Assembly: GCA_963966185.1 (NCBI GenBank)
Contig: CAWZYM010000293.1
Coordinates: 851,001 to 915,000 of the forward strand
DNA: 64,000 nucleotides
DNA from: Rhabditoides inermis
Lineage: Eukaryota > Nematoda > Chromadorea > Rhabditida > Rhabditidae
Reading direction: 5' to 3'
The notes under the pieces: generated by a model
What the model was told of the DNA's origin: nothing
Seen by the model: the letters and a program-made list of their open reading frames with translations, nothing else
The model's database searches: none
Made by a program: the position numbers and the translations under genes
Shown here: piece by piece, positions 25,999 through 37,630 of the stretch
Layout of the letters: each line of letters starts with the position of its first letter
Position numbering within the stretch: the stretch's first letter is position 1

Positions 25999-26990
25999 AT
26001 GAGCAGCTGGTTGACAATTATTATTATTTTTAGATCCCAGTAGACTTCATAGTTATCAATAATCTAAAATCATAATATATAAGAGAGAGATAGAGGAAGA
26101 GAGGGAGAGAGAGAGAGAGAGACGTGAGAAGAGAGGGATAAGTAAAGGAGAGAGATGAGAAAAGGAGGTTACATAGTATTTCGCCTCGCCTCACTTCTAT
26201 GATTGAATATAGAATGACGTGAGTGCATATAGTATTGTTTTATTGTATGTGCTCAGAAAATAGTTTGTTGGAGTGTGGTGAGCTGTTTCGTAATGCATGG
26301 TGATACTCTCGCTCATTTGCACAATTGACTGTCTCTTTCTCTGACATCAGACAGACTGGCAGCTGGCGCACTCTCACCTCGCCACACTCTCTCGTCGCGG
26401 GGCAATAAAACGACGTCGGTTAGAGGAATTTAATTGATTGCAGGCGTCAGAGGTCACAAAAAGATGCCAATTTCGGTAGAAGTGTAGTGGCCACCTATTT
26501 GCATGTTGTAGTAAAGGGAGACCTTACACGATTGCCTAGTTTTCTTGAACAGCCCGCGACAACTGTTTGGTGTCGCCTCGCCTCGACTAAATCACTTCGT
26601 GAAAGGAAACCAGGAAGATTTATAAAAAGATTACGGGCAGACTTGTAGGTGAGGGAGTTTAGAGGAGTGACGTGAAAACCGTTTTTCGATAGCTGAAGTC
26701 TGCGATTCGCAGTACTCGTTCTTGTAAGGTCTACTCGCCGCACCCGATTTGCCAGTGACCCGTCTCTTCATCTGACACACTATTTCGCCGCTTTTGTGTC
26801 TGACTCTCTCTGATTACGCGCTATTTCGTCGGACTTTCTGAAGCTTATAGCTCCGCGGATATGAGAGATAACGAGCTGAAAATTGGAATCCTGCATCTCG
26901 GGACCGAGACCATCGGATCGATGTCACGTTTGGCTAGATAGGAGTAGTGGCTGGCGCGGTAGAGCGATGGACGTACAGACACCATAGAGC
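25870..26990. repeat. tail segment of duplicated block, copy 1
   Basis: This contains GA microsatellites (about 25950-25993 and 26100-26120) and a ~1-kb non-repetitive sequence that is over 90% alike, by eye, to 29340-30500. The 82-codon minus frames in both copies are conserved only as DNA. I found no family match. Confidence 0.6.
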
Positions 26991-27010
26991 ATTTTACACT
27001 TACACTCGAA

Positions 27011-29402
27011 CTAGCGCGCTTCGCGCGCTAGAAATAAAGGTATAAAATAGAGGAGAAAATTATCTATCGATTGATATATAGATTGATTTGATATGTGCTC
27101 TGGAAGTGCTATTAGGAGCTGTGCTAGAAGTGCTGTTGTCAGTCTTCCAGTAGATGACTGATCTTTATTTATTTCCTTTTTTTATTTTCAGTAATTTTGA
27201 ATAGTTAGAAAGTGTCACAGTCTATCTGGTTGACTGCTTTTCTACAGACGTATTTACTATGCTCATAGAAGGCGCTCCGACACGCTCCGCTGTCAGAGCA
27301 TATCAGTAGATCAGTAATAAAAATAACAATAATGATCACTGAAACTGATTTGCATTTTCTCCTACTCTCTGATATTTTACTCTCTCGTATGCACATGGAG
27401 GGCGCTCCGGCACGCTTCGCGCGCCTCCGCGGTCAAAGCCGATCAGTGAATCAGTAATTATAATAATATACTGATCACTGATACTGATATGCCTTCTCTC
27501 CTACTCTCTGATCTTTTACTCTTTCGTACGCACATAGAAAGCGCTCCGGCACGCTTCGCGCGCCTCCGCGGTCAAAGCGGATCAGTGAATCAGTAATTAT
27601 AATAATATACTGATCACTGATACTGATATGCCTTCTCTCCTACTCTCTGATCTTCTACTTTCTCGTATGCCCTTAGAGGACGCTCCGGCACGCTCCGCGC
27701 GCCTCCGCGGTCAAAATATATCAGTAGATCAGTAATAGTAATAATGCATTGATCACTGCTACTGATATGAATTTTTTCCGACTCTCTGATCGTTCACTTT
27801 CTCGTATGCACATAGAAAGCGCACCGGCACGCTCCGCGCGCTTCCGCGGTCATAATATATCAGTAGATCAGTAATAATAAGAATGCATTGATCACTGCTA
27901 CTGATATGAATTTTCTCCGACTCTCTGATCTTTCACTCTCTCGTATGCACATAGAAAGCGCTCCGGCACGCTCCGCGGTCAAAATAAATCAGTAGATCAG
28001 TAATAGTAAGAATGCATTGATCACTGCTACTGATATGAATTTTCTCCGACTCTCTGATCGTTCACTTTCTCGTATGCACATAGAGAGCGCTCCGGCACGC
28101 TCCGCGCGCCTCCGCGGTCAAAGTCTATCAGTAGATCAGTAATAATAAGAATATATTGATCACTGCTACTGATATGCCAATTCTCCGACTCTCTGATCTT
28201 TCTTTCTCTCGTATGCACATAGAAAGCGCTCCGGCACGCTCCGCGCGCCTCCGCGGTCAAAATATATCAGTAGATCAGTAATAGTAAGAATGCATTGATC
28301 ACTGCTACTGATATGAATTTTCTCCGACTCTCTGATCTTTCACTCTCTCGTATGCACATAGAAAGCGCTCCGGCACGATTCGCGCGCCTCCGCGGTCAAA
28401 ATATATCAGTAGATCAGTAATAGTAAGAATGCATTGATCACTGCTACTGATATAAATTTTCTCCGACTCTGTGATCGTTCACTTTCTCGTATGCACATAG
28501 AAAGCGCACCGGCACGCTCCGCGCGCCTCCGCGGTCAAAGCCTATCAGTACATCAGTAATAATAAGAATAAATATTGATCACTGCTACTGATATGAATTT
28601 TCTCCGACTCTCTGATCGTTCACTTTCTCGTATGCACATAGAGAGCGCTCCGGCACGATTCGCGCGCCTCCGCGGTCAAAATATATCAGTAGACCAGTGA
28701 TAGTAAGAATGCATTGATCACTGCTACTGATATGAACTTTCTTCGACTCTCTGATCTTTCTTTCTCTCGTATGCACATAGAAAGCGCTCCGGCACGCTCC
28801 GCGCGCCTCCGCGGTCAAAGTATATCAGTAGATCAGTAATAATAAGAATATCTTGATCACTGCTACTGATATGCATTTTCTCCGACTCTCTGATCGTTCA
28901 CTTTCTCGTATGCACAAAGAAAGCGCGCCTTCGCGGTCAAAGTATATCAGTAGATCAGTAATAATAAGAATATATTGATCACTGCTACTCATATGCATTT
29001 TCTCCTACTCTCTGATCGTTCATTTTCTCGTATGCACATAGAAAGCGCTCCGGCACGCTTCGCGCGCCTCCGCGGTCAAAGCCGATCAGTAGATCAGTAA
29101 TTATCAAAATATATTGAACACTGATACTGGAATGCATTTTCTCCAACTTTCTGATTTTTACTCTCTCGTATGCACATAGAGGGCGCTCCGGCACGCTCCG
29201 CGCGTTTCCGCTGTCAAAGTCGATCAGCAGATCAGTAATAATAAGAATATATTGATCACTGCTACTGATATGAATTTTCTCCGACTCTCTGATCGTTCAC
29301 TTTCTCGTATGCACATAGAAAGCGCTATTTATTATAGAATAACTATTTATTATAGATACAAGTATAATTTATAGTTATCACTGGTCTAATATTATATAAA
29401 AT

Positions 29403-29451
<49 letters not shown>

Positions 29452-29566
29452 GCAGCTGGTTGACAATTATTATTGATTTTAGATCCAAGTAGACTTCATA
29501 GTTATCACTAATCTAAAATCATAATAAATGAGAGAGAGAGAGGAAGAGAGAGAGAGAGGGAGAGAA

Positions 29567-29611
<45 letters not shown>

Positions 29612-30510
29612 AGAGAGAGAAGGAGAGAGAGAAGAAAATGATGGATGAGAAAAGGAGGTTACATACTATTTCGCCTCGCCTCACTTCTATGATTGAATAT
29701 AGAAGGACGTGAGTGCATATAGTAATGTTTTATTGTATTTCTTCAGAATATAGTAATCGCGCAGTTTGTTGGAGTGTGGTGAGCTGTTTCGTAGTGCGTG
29801 GTGATGTTCTCGCTCATTTGCACAATTGACTGTCTTTTTCTCTGACATCAGACAGACTGGCAGCTGGCGCACTCTCACCTCGCCACACTCTCTCGTCGCG
29901 GGGCAATAAAACGACGTCGATTAGAGGAATTTAATTGATAGCGAGCGTCAGAGGTCACAAAAATATGCAAATTTTTGTAGAAGTGTAGTGGCCACCTATA
30001 AGCATGTTGTAGTAAAGGGAGACCTTACACGGTTGCCTAGTTTTCTTGAACAGCCCGCGACAACTGTTTGGTGTCGCCTCGCCTCGACTAAATCACTTCG
30101 TGAAAGGAAACCAGGAGGATTTATAAAAAGATTACGGGCAGATTTGTAGGTGAGGGAGTGTAGAGGAGTGACGTCGAAACCGTTTTTCGATAGCTGAAGT
30201 CTGCGATTCGCAGTACTCGTTCTTGTAAGGTCTACTCGCCGCACCCGATTCGTCAGTGACCCGTCTCTTCATCTGACACACTATCTCGCTGCTTTTCTGT
30301 CTGACTCTCTCGGATTACGCGCTATTTCGTCGGACCTTCTTGAGCTTATAGCTCCGCGGATATGAGAGATAAAGATCTGAAAATTGGAATCCTGCATCTC
30401 GGGACCGAGACCATCGGATCGATGTCACGTTTGGCTAGATAGGAGTAGTGGGTGGCGCGGTAGAGCGATGGACGCACAGACACCATAGGGCATTTTACAC
30501 ATACACCAGA
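27011..30510. repeat. large repeat block, copy 2 of the direct duplication
   Basis: It begins with the same 21-nt CTAG hairpin (27011-27031) and lead sequence as copy 1. It then has the satellite (27240-29330) and tail (29340-30500) and ends before the hairpin at 30511. Confidence 0.8.
27240..29330. repeat. satellite array, ~138-bp unit, ~16 copies (block 2)
   Basis: Same unit as block 1. Units around 27700-28800 share the TTCACTCTCTCGTATGCAC variant also seen at 25080-25600 in block 1. This variant sharing suggests the two blocks duplicated after the variants had spread, or still exchange sequence. Confidence 0.9.
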
Positions 30511-32534
30511 CTAGCGGCCGGAGGCTCGCTTCGCTCGCCTCCGGCCGCTAGTGGCGGCGCTTCGCGCCGCGTACGCTCCAAGGCTCGCGCGCCTTCGGCG
30601 CGCTCGCCTTTCCGCTGTATAACCTCTAAATCTATACTCATAACATAACTTTAAACAACAACTCTGAACTCAGTACTTGGTCTAGTACACGTGAGATACC
30701 TTTAAAATGATATTTGTACTTGTTTACTTTTTTGTTTACTTGTTTACATCAGAAATGAACAATAAAATCGAACTGAGTACTTTGTGTACTACACGTTAGA
30801 GACCTTCAAAACACATTTCTGAGTTGTTTACAAACTTGTTTACTTGTTTACTTCACTCGTAAACAAAGCGAGCCTCCGGCCGCTAGTGGCGGCGCTTCGC
30901 GCCGCGTACGCTCCAAGGCTCGCGCGCCTTCGGCGCGCTCGCCTTTCCGCTGTATAACCTCTAAATCTATACTCATAACATAACTTTAAACAACAACTCT
31001 GAACTCAGTACTTGGTCTAGTACACGTGAGATACCTTTAAAATGATATTTGTACTTGTTTACTTTTTTGTTTACTTGTTTACATCAGAAATGAACAATAA
31101 AATCGAACTGAGTACTTTGTGTACTACACGTTAGAGACCTTCAAAACACATTTCTGAGTTGTTTACAAACTTGTTTACTTGTTTACTTCACTCGTAAACA
31201 ACAAATATGAACTCATTACTCGGTCTAGTACACGTTTAATACCTTTGAAATGAGATTTGGAGTTGTTTACTTTTTTGTTTACTTGTCTACATCTCAAACA
31301 AGTAACAAAATCGAACTGAGTACTTTGTGTACTACATGTTAGATACCTCTAAAACTCATTTCTGAGTTGTTTACAACCTTGTTTACTTGTTTACTTCACT
31401 TGTAAACAACAAATATGAACTCAGTACTTGGTCTAGTACACATTAGATACCTTTAAAAAGTTACTTGGAGTTGTTTACCTATTTGTTTACTTGTTTACAT
31501 GCCAAATAAACAATAAAATCGAACTGAGTACTTTGTGTACTATTTGTTAGAGACCTTAAAAACACATTTCTGAGTTGTTTACAAACTTGTTTACTTGTTT
31601 ACTTCACTTGTAAACAACAAATATGAACTTAGTACTTGGTCTAGTATACGTGAGATACCTTTAAAATGAGATTTGGAGTTGTTTACTTTTTTGTTTACTT
31701 GTTTACATTCCAAATAAACGATAAAACCGAACAGAGTACTTTGTGTACTACATGTTAGAGACCTTTAAAACACCTTTCTGAGTTGTTTACATACTTGTTT
31801 ACTTGTTTACTTCACTTGTAAACAACAAATCTGAACTCAGTACTTGGTCTAGTACACTTTAGACACTTTTTAAATGAGATTTGAAGTTGTTTACTTATTT
31901 GTTTACTTGTTTACTGTTGTTGTTTACCAAAAAAATTGAACTTGTTTACTTGTTACCTGTACCAAGTATCAAGTCTCTAGGTCTAAAACTGACTGAGAAA
32001 CTAATTTTACTATTTAAAAAGTAATTTAGAGACAACATTTACCGTATTTGGGAATATGCAAATGAGGTGACATTATAAAATCTGATTATCGACGTTTATC
32101 TTGTCATAACCCTAGAAAGGTATCTTCATATCTCAAAAATGAGATGAAGTTTACATAGAAGTTCTGAAAAATGGAATTTTGAACATGTGTTTATTGTTTA
32201 CTTGTTTGTTTACTTGTTTACCTGTATTGTTTACCTAAATGATAAGTCTTATGTACTTGTCATATGTACCAAGTAGTAACTGTGTACCTGTGAAATGAAG
32301 CGAGTTATAACAAAAATTCGGTCGAAAAGTGTCATTTTCAGTCCATGTCCAGGTGTCAGGTTGCTAGTGAACCCCTATAAGGAGTTATGCAAATGAGATG
32401 AAAAAATTTATGTGCCGTCTCATTGAGTAATCTAACTTAAGTCTGAAAGGTCAGCTCGAGTCCTCTACCCAGAAACTCTGTACGTGAGCGGACAACAAAC
32501 TCCATAGGAAATTTTAGGGGGGGAGAGTGGCGAC
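30511..32534. repeat. hairpin-headed repeat unit, second subtype, copy 2 with internal tandem duplication
   Basis: This opens with the same three hairpins as 21216-21309. A stretch of about 334 bp (about 30537-30870) is repeated immediately, almost exactly, at 30871-31204. Multiple ~105-bp TTGTTTAC subrepeats follow. The unit ends GGGGGGAGAGTGGCGACT at 32534, where the expected next hairpin is replaced by the inverted repeat of the Harbinger element. Confidence 0.75.
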
Positions 32535-32806
32535 TGGAATAATCATTTCGTACCCAGCGTGTTCACAGTAATGTAATTTTCTTCGTGCATGTATCTAATC
32601 CATGAGGAAGAAACTAGACCTTGTGGAGACAGTCACATCCTGGAGTCATTTCATGGGACTTCAATTTGAAATGGTATGATTTTCACGGCTCGCCTCCCAA
32701 TCAGATGCTGTGTTTTCTAGTGAATTCCAAACAATGAGGTAGCACTCAGGTGATTATTTTTTTTTGTTTTTTTCAACTTATAGTAAATTTATAATATAGA
32801 TTTCAG

Positions 32807-33217
32807 TGAGTCGTTGGTTGTGTGCGATGATGGCGGGTTTGCCCCCGCTCGCAAGAAGGGCAAGTCTCGGAAGGAAGGTAATACTGTTTTCATATTGCTG
32901 TACTGTATTGATGTTCTGATGTACATATTGATCTCGTTTCAGATGCTGACATTTCCAAGGTGCTGACCATCCAGGAGAGGATGTTCGAGTTGGAGCGAGA
33001 GAAGTGGGAACACATGAAGCTTGAGAAGACGCTGTCCAGGGAGCAGTCGTCGTCTCCCACTCCATCTGCTACGTCTGATGATTTCTATTTGCACGTGTCC
33101 TCCGTGCTTGACAGCCAGACAAGTATCACTCGTTCTAAGATGAAGAACGATCTCCTCAACTACCTCAATCACCTGGTTACTCACTACAATCCCCCCATGG
33201 TGTACACTCCTCTATAG
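32807..33217 (+). CDS. Harbinger accessory protein, C-terminal BESS-like part (5'-truncated)
   Basis: Exons 32807-32877 and 32943-33217 join in frame and end in TAG. The product has a basic patch (ARKKGKSRK), a helix-forming charged segment (QERMFELEREKWEHMKLEK) and a BESS-like C-terminus (DFYLHVSSVLDSQTS, then KMKNDLLNYLNHL). In Harbinger elements such partners carry a Myb/SANT or MADF DNA-binding domain at the N-terminus and help the transposase bind DNA. No room remains for that domain between the left inverted repeat and the first exon, so the gene appears 5'-truncated. It converges with the transposase. Confidence 0.6.
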
Positions 33218-33323
33218 ATTGACTTTATTCTTTTGATGCGTGTTTTGCAAGCATATTACATCCTTGTTCTGTATTTTGTGTATTTTGTTTATGACGTAGA
33301 ATTCCGAAGTGCAATATAAAATT

Positions 33324-34575
33324 TTATTGAATCATTTCTTTTTGCCAAGGCACCTGTCCAGTAGTATTGAAATATGTCATAAGATAGGGACGGAGTTGTG
33401 TGGGTAGAGAGACATCGGCACAATCATCGTCTTCTTCCGCGTCTAGATTAGGGTCGGACTGATTACAATGAATGGTAGGAACGGAATGGTCACCAGGAGT
33501 TATGGGATGCACATGTAATATAATATTGTGGCATATGAGAATAGAGGAGAGCAGAGTGGTAATGTTATCGACATTAAGATCAATGGGGCGACGAAGTATG
33601 CGAAATCTCGTAGATAGCAACCCGAACACGTTCTCAATAATCCTTCTCCCACGTGAAATGCGGTAGTTGTAGATTTTCTGTTCTTCCGTGAGCCCTTGTC
33701 CGCCGAATGGTTTCATCAACCACTTCGCAAGCGAAAAGATGCCATCACCAGCGATGTAGAATGGGAATGGGGTAGAAGGAGCACCGGGCAGTGGTTCGGG
33801 AGGAGGGAGAGTGGTGTTGTCACAGAGGCGAGAGAGCAGATCTGACATATTGAACAATGATGCGTCATTGTTGCTACCGTAGTTACCTACGTTGGCCCAT
33901 ATGATTCTATACCGTGCATCACATAGAACAAGAGAGTTAATAGAGTGAAATTGGTGAAAACAATAATACAATGATCCGGCATTGGGTGGCTTGATAATTC
34001 TTGTATGTTTCCCATCGAGGGCACCACAACAATTAGGTAGATTCCAGTGTGTTTCGAACTCGCGAGCTATGGACTTCCATTCGTCATGAGTCTGGGGAAG
34101 AGAAATGTGGAAAGATAGTTCAAGCTCAATAGCCTTAGCCACCCGAGAGACTATAGAGGATACGGTAGCCCGCCCTAAACCTAAGAATGTAGAGAGAAAA
34201 GCCGCGTGTGTACCTGAAAAAATCCGCATATCTGGAATTTATTTCAAATAAACTTGCCGTGTGCAATGTAAAGAAGATAAACAGCAAGTTGTTCTGACGG
34301 ACGAATAGAACGTTGACCGTGTAAAGAAGGACGAATACGGTGCAGAATGTAGTCGAACGTCGGTATATCAATACGCAACATCTTCTATATCACATAAGAT
34401 TCAAGAGTGTGAACGAAAAAAAAAACACAACCTTGAACGTTGCAGGATACTTCTTCCACTTATACAGCGTCTTCCGCAGCTCACGCTTGTTCTCGACGAG
34501 AAACGGGTCAGCAAGGCGCTTCTGACAGCGTCGGCGACGCCACAAGAGGAAGACAATCCACGCAGCTACATTCAT
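33324..34575 (-). CDS. PIF/Harbinger transposase (HARBI1-like, DDE_Tnp_4), apparent frameshift in exon 2
   Basis: Three minus exons fit: 34575-34432, 34384-34258 and 34213-33324. The last carries most of the nuclease: GALDGKHTRI (first Asp), the YYCFHQFHSI segment, AGDGIFSLAKW (second Asp) and RRIIENVFGLL (Glu), so the DDE triad is present. Exon 2 contains the typical FDYILHRIRPSL and SEQLAVYLLYIA helices. Joining exons 2 and 3 in frame needs a GC donor (GCAAGT) at 34257, giving HGTHAAFLSTFLGLGRATV, a good family match. Within exon 2 the start (KMLRID) and the following PTFDY are in different frames, one extra base near 34360. It is a probable pseudogene or sequence error. Confidence 0.7.
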
Positions 34576-35067
34576 CCTATGCACATGCATTACCATCGAA
34601 AACAAACCATGACAATAATATAATGCAATCAATATTTCTAACAGTAAACAGCTGATGTGCGTGTTTTGTCCACTTGACTGCTGCATGGTAATAGTTTGTT
34701 ATTTCAAAGTTGTATCGTGTCGGGACATAGTTCAGATTCGAACGTTGCGATAGAGGGTCGTTTGAGCCTTGATCGAACGTTGTTTGGGTCTATCGGCGGA
34801 GCGATAGATCCTAACGCGAGCGTTCGCCCCTAACCAAATTTCCATTGAAAATCGACTGATCGAGGCGCGATAGAAGGTCGATAGAGGAGTGATAGAGCCA
34901 CCTCGATCACTGCGTTCGGGTCTATCGGGTAGCTAAGAACCCCCTATAAGAAATGACTCCAGGATGTGACTGTCTCCACAAGGTCTAGTTTCTTCCTCAT
35001 GGATTAGATACATGCACGAAGAAAATTACATTACTGTGAACACGCTGGGTACGAAATGATTATTCCA

Positions 35068-35190
35068 GTTCTCACCTCTATATTTCTTCCAAAGACATTC
35101 CAAATATATTATATGTAGAAAATATGTCTACTCCGAGTGAGAAACATGAGCGAAACACTGAATGTATCGAGCCGTTCAATTCTCCGCCCC

Positions 35191-35242
<52 letters not shown>

Positions 35243-35250
35243 GCTATCTA
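35068..35250. repeat. repeat family A fragment, inverted relative to 14600-14790
   Basis: The stretch 35073-35200 is the reverse complement of about 14685-14785, ending in a CT microsatellite (about 35193-35238). It abuts the right inverted repeat of the Harbinger element. Confidence 0.7.
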
Positions 35251-36129
35251 TATATACATACTCGTTTCAGCCAAAGTCTGTTCACAAGATTCACTGAGGG
35301 TGCTATAGGATCACTAGTCGCAGTTACATATATATTAGTGAGTCAGAAAATAAGGAAGCGTTTAGGTTTCTTTATATTATACGCCTGCTTTCGATTCTCA
35401 TCGAACAGCGTTATATGTTCACGTATTCGACAAATGTGATTATATTGTGTCTGCGCAAACACACATCGATGGCAACGCTTGTTGCAATTGCAAGGATTCC
35501 ATCCTATCAGCTGTCCATCCTATCAGGGCGCGCAGAAAATAAAATAAACCCTGATTTGAAATCTGAACAAATGAAAATACCATTGTTGATTGCGGTAATG
35601 AATCGGTTTTGCGGCTTAATCCTTGACTACATATAATTTAAACTTTGTTATAGGGCATCCCCCCCGTTCATCGTACGGCAGTCATTTCGCCGAATGTTTA
35701 CCAGACAGCATTTGAGGCAACCAGCCCGCGCGAGATCATTCGACCGCACAATTCGCGCGCTTGGCGGTCTCTTTTTAGGAAATGAAGCAGAGTTCTCCAT
35801 TTTCTAAAGTTACTCCCTTCGTAATCAAGCAATCTTTAAAAAGTTTTGATTCGTGATGGGTTTCTAGTGTTCGATTTTGGATTTTCGCCTCCGTTTTCTA
35901 ATTAGAGTCCAAAAACCTTGATTTTGACTCGATTTCCAATGGGAAAGCTCCGAAACCTAATTACTCTCTTCAAACTTATCGTACAGCGCCCAGTTTTGTG
36001 AAGCTGTTGCCCAGATAGAATGCTCAGAGATCTCTAGTGCTCGATTTTTCGATTTCCGTCATTTTCACCGTGTTTGAGCACAAAAACACACAATCGGGAC
36101 AATGTTCACCAGTTTCATCTACATTATTA
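35251..36129. other. unannotated intergenic stretch
   Basis: I see no gene with a recognisable product and no clear repeat. Confidence 0.3.
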
Positions 36130-36757
36130 CTTTACACTCAATTCACAGCACAAGTCATCCTCTATAACTGTTTTATTGTATTTATAACACAATTGTGGCT
36201 TCTGCAGTCGATGAACTTGAGCAGGAACCGTGGCTTATCATGGTGACCCTGTAAAGGTATTCGTTCGGACTGTGAACCAGTGAAAAGATGCATACTCACA
36301 CACGACACACCACAATATTCGAACGTATACCTGCGTTTCCCTAGAAGCGTTGATTCTAAGGTTGATGCATCTATGTCGTTTGTGACGAATATATGTCGCC
36401 TTCGTATCATCCTGCGTGAGTTGACTCTCAAGAAGTCGAGAAACTTCCGTTCTTCGTTGTTGGATTTGCCTGCGCCGGCTATTGCGTAGAGAGATTTTTT
36501 TGTCGTCGGGGTTGTGTCGCTTTGTAGTCCATCAGAACACTTGATATTTGATCCAAAAACAATAATACATTAGTTTGAACACGCTGGGTAAGTACGATGC
36601 ACGATTGAGTTCCCACCTTCATATTTTTTTTCAAAAAAAACGTTCAAAAAATGGATATGCAGAAAATATGTCTGCTCTGACCGAGAAATATGCGCGAACG
36701 ACACTGAATGTATGGAGCCGTTCAATTCCCCCGCCCCTTATTTCTCTCTCTCTCTCG

Positions 36758-36790
<33 letters not shown>
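36130..36790. repeat. repeat family A, diverged copy 2
   Basis: 36130-36330 aligns with 14195-14400, including the CAATTGTGGCTTCTGCAGTC word. 36575-36790 aligns with 35030-35250, including AACACGCTGGGTA and GAGCCGTTCAATTC. It therefore carries both parts of family A in one piece. Confidence 0.5.
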
Positions 36791-36800
<10 letters not shown>

Positions 36801-37630
36801 CATTTTCTCTCATTCTCTCTGCCACTCACATAATCGTTTCAGCCGTTTCAAGGCATATACGATATACTACTCGGAACGTAAAGGCCACCATTTTTAAATC
36901 GCTGACGTGAGGAGTGGTATAGAATAACTATTTTTATTAGTAAATTAGTAAGTCAGAAAACATGATTTTACGCTCGCTGTCGATTCTTCTCGAACGTCGT
37001 TGTTGTTCATGTATTCAGCGAATGTGGTTATAAACATATTACAACCAGCGCGGCAGCGCTGGTTGGTTTGTGTTAAGACCAGTCGCGCGCTAGAATCGGC
37101 AAAAGGCGACTGAACGAAAGGTCCCTTAGAATCTTTGCGAGAACAATGTGATGCTGATAGATGTTATCAGGATGTTAGAAAATGGTTAAGTTTCGATTTT
37201 GGTAACGCTAGTTGTTGTAGGAAGCGAGATACGCTTTATGACGTATTGTGTTCTTTTTAAAACCATTCGTACACGGGAGATTGCCTGCCCCTCACCTGAG
37301 TGCTACCTCATTGTTTTGTTTACTATTTCGATTGATAAAATGCATGAGCTTTTGTTGCATTACGTTGGGTAACACAAACTCTTCTCTTACGGAAGTCCTT
37401 TTAAAAGATAATTCACTATACGATCACATTATCGATATATTATCGATGACAACGCGGCTAGCGCCAGTTTTTTTCTTTTTCACACAAACCGTAAACATTC
37501 TATTTATGACGTATTGTGTTCTTTTATATAGTATACAAGGTAATTCATGTTATTCTTATTAAAAAAAAGAAATAAGACAAAGACATACTATGATAAACAG
37601 ACAATCGCAATAACACAACATGTATGCGTA
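36791..37630. other. intergenic region with small repeat fragments
   Basis: This holds a short hairpin AACCAGCGC-GGCA-GCGCTGGTT (about 37042-37063), a piece inverse to 32734-32755 at about 37297-37322, and a fragment of the 345-670 foldback at about 37380-37410. No gene is apparent. Confidence 0.4.

Larger units (their letters stand above)
32535..35067. mobile_element. PIF/Harbinger-like DNA transposon with ~120-bp inverted repeats
   Basis: The ends 32535-32655 and 34945-35067 are near-perfect inverted repeats, starting GGAATAATCATTTCG. Between them lie a HARBI1-type transposase (-) and a BESS-domain partner (+), the usual two-gene Harbinger arrangement. No clear 3-bp target duplication is visible at these borders. 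Sequences outside the right repeat (35073-35240) belong to repeat family A, as does 32655-32740 inside the left repeat, so the true ends may lie elsewhere. Confidence 0.75.

Noticed and set aside
23850..29330. CRISPR-like array of regularly spaced repeats
   Set aside because: The full ~138-bp unit repeats with no unique spacers, in a spliced eukaryotic genome.
26495..30244. Two 82-codon minus frames of nearly equal sequence
   Set aside because: They lie in the duplicated satellite tail and are alike only because the DNA is duplicated. There are no domain features or splice context.
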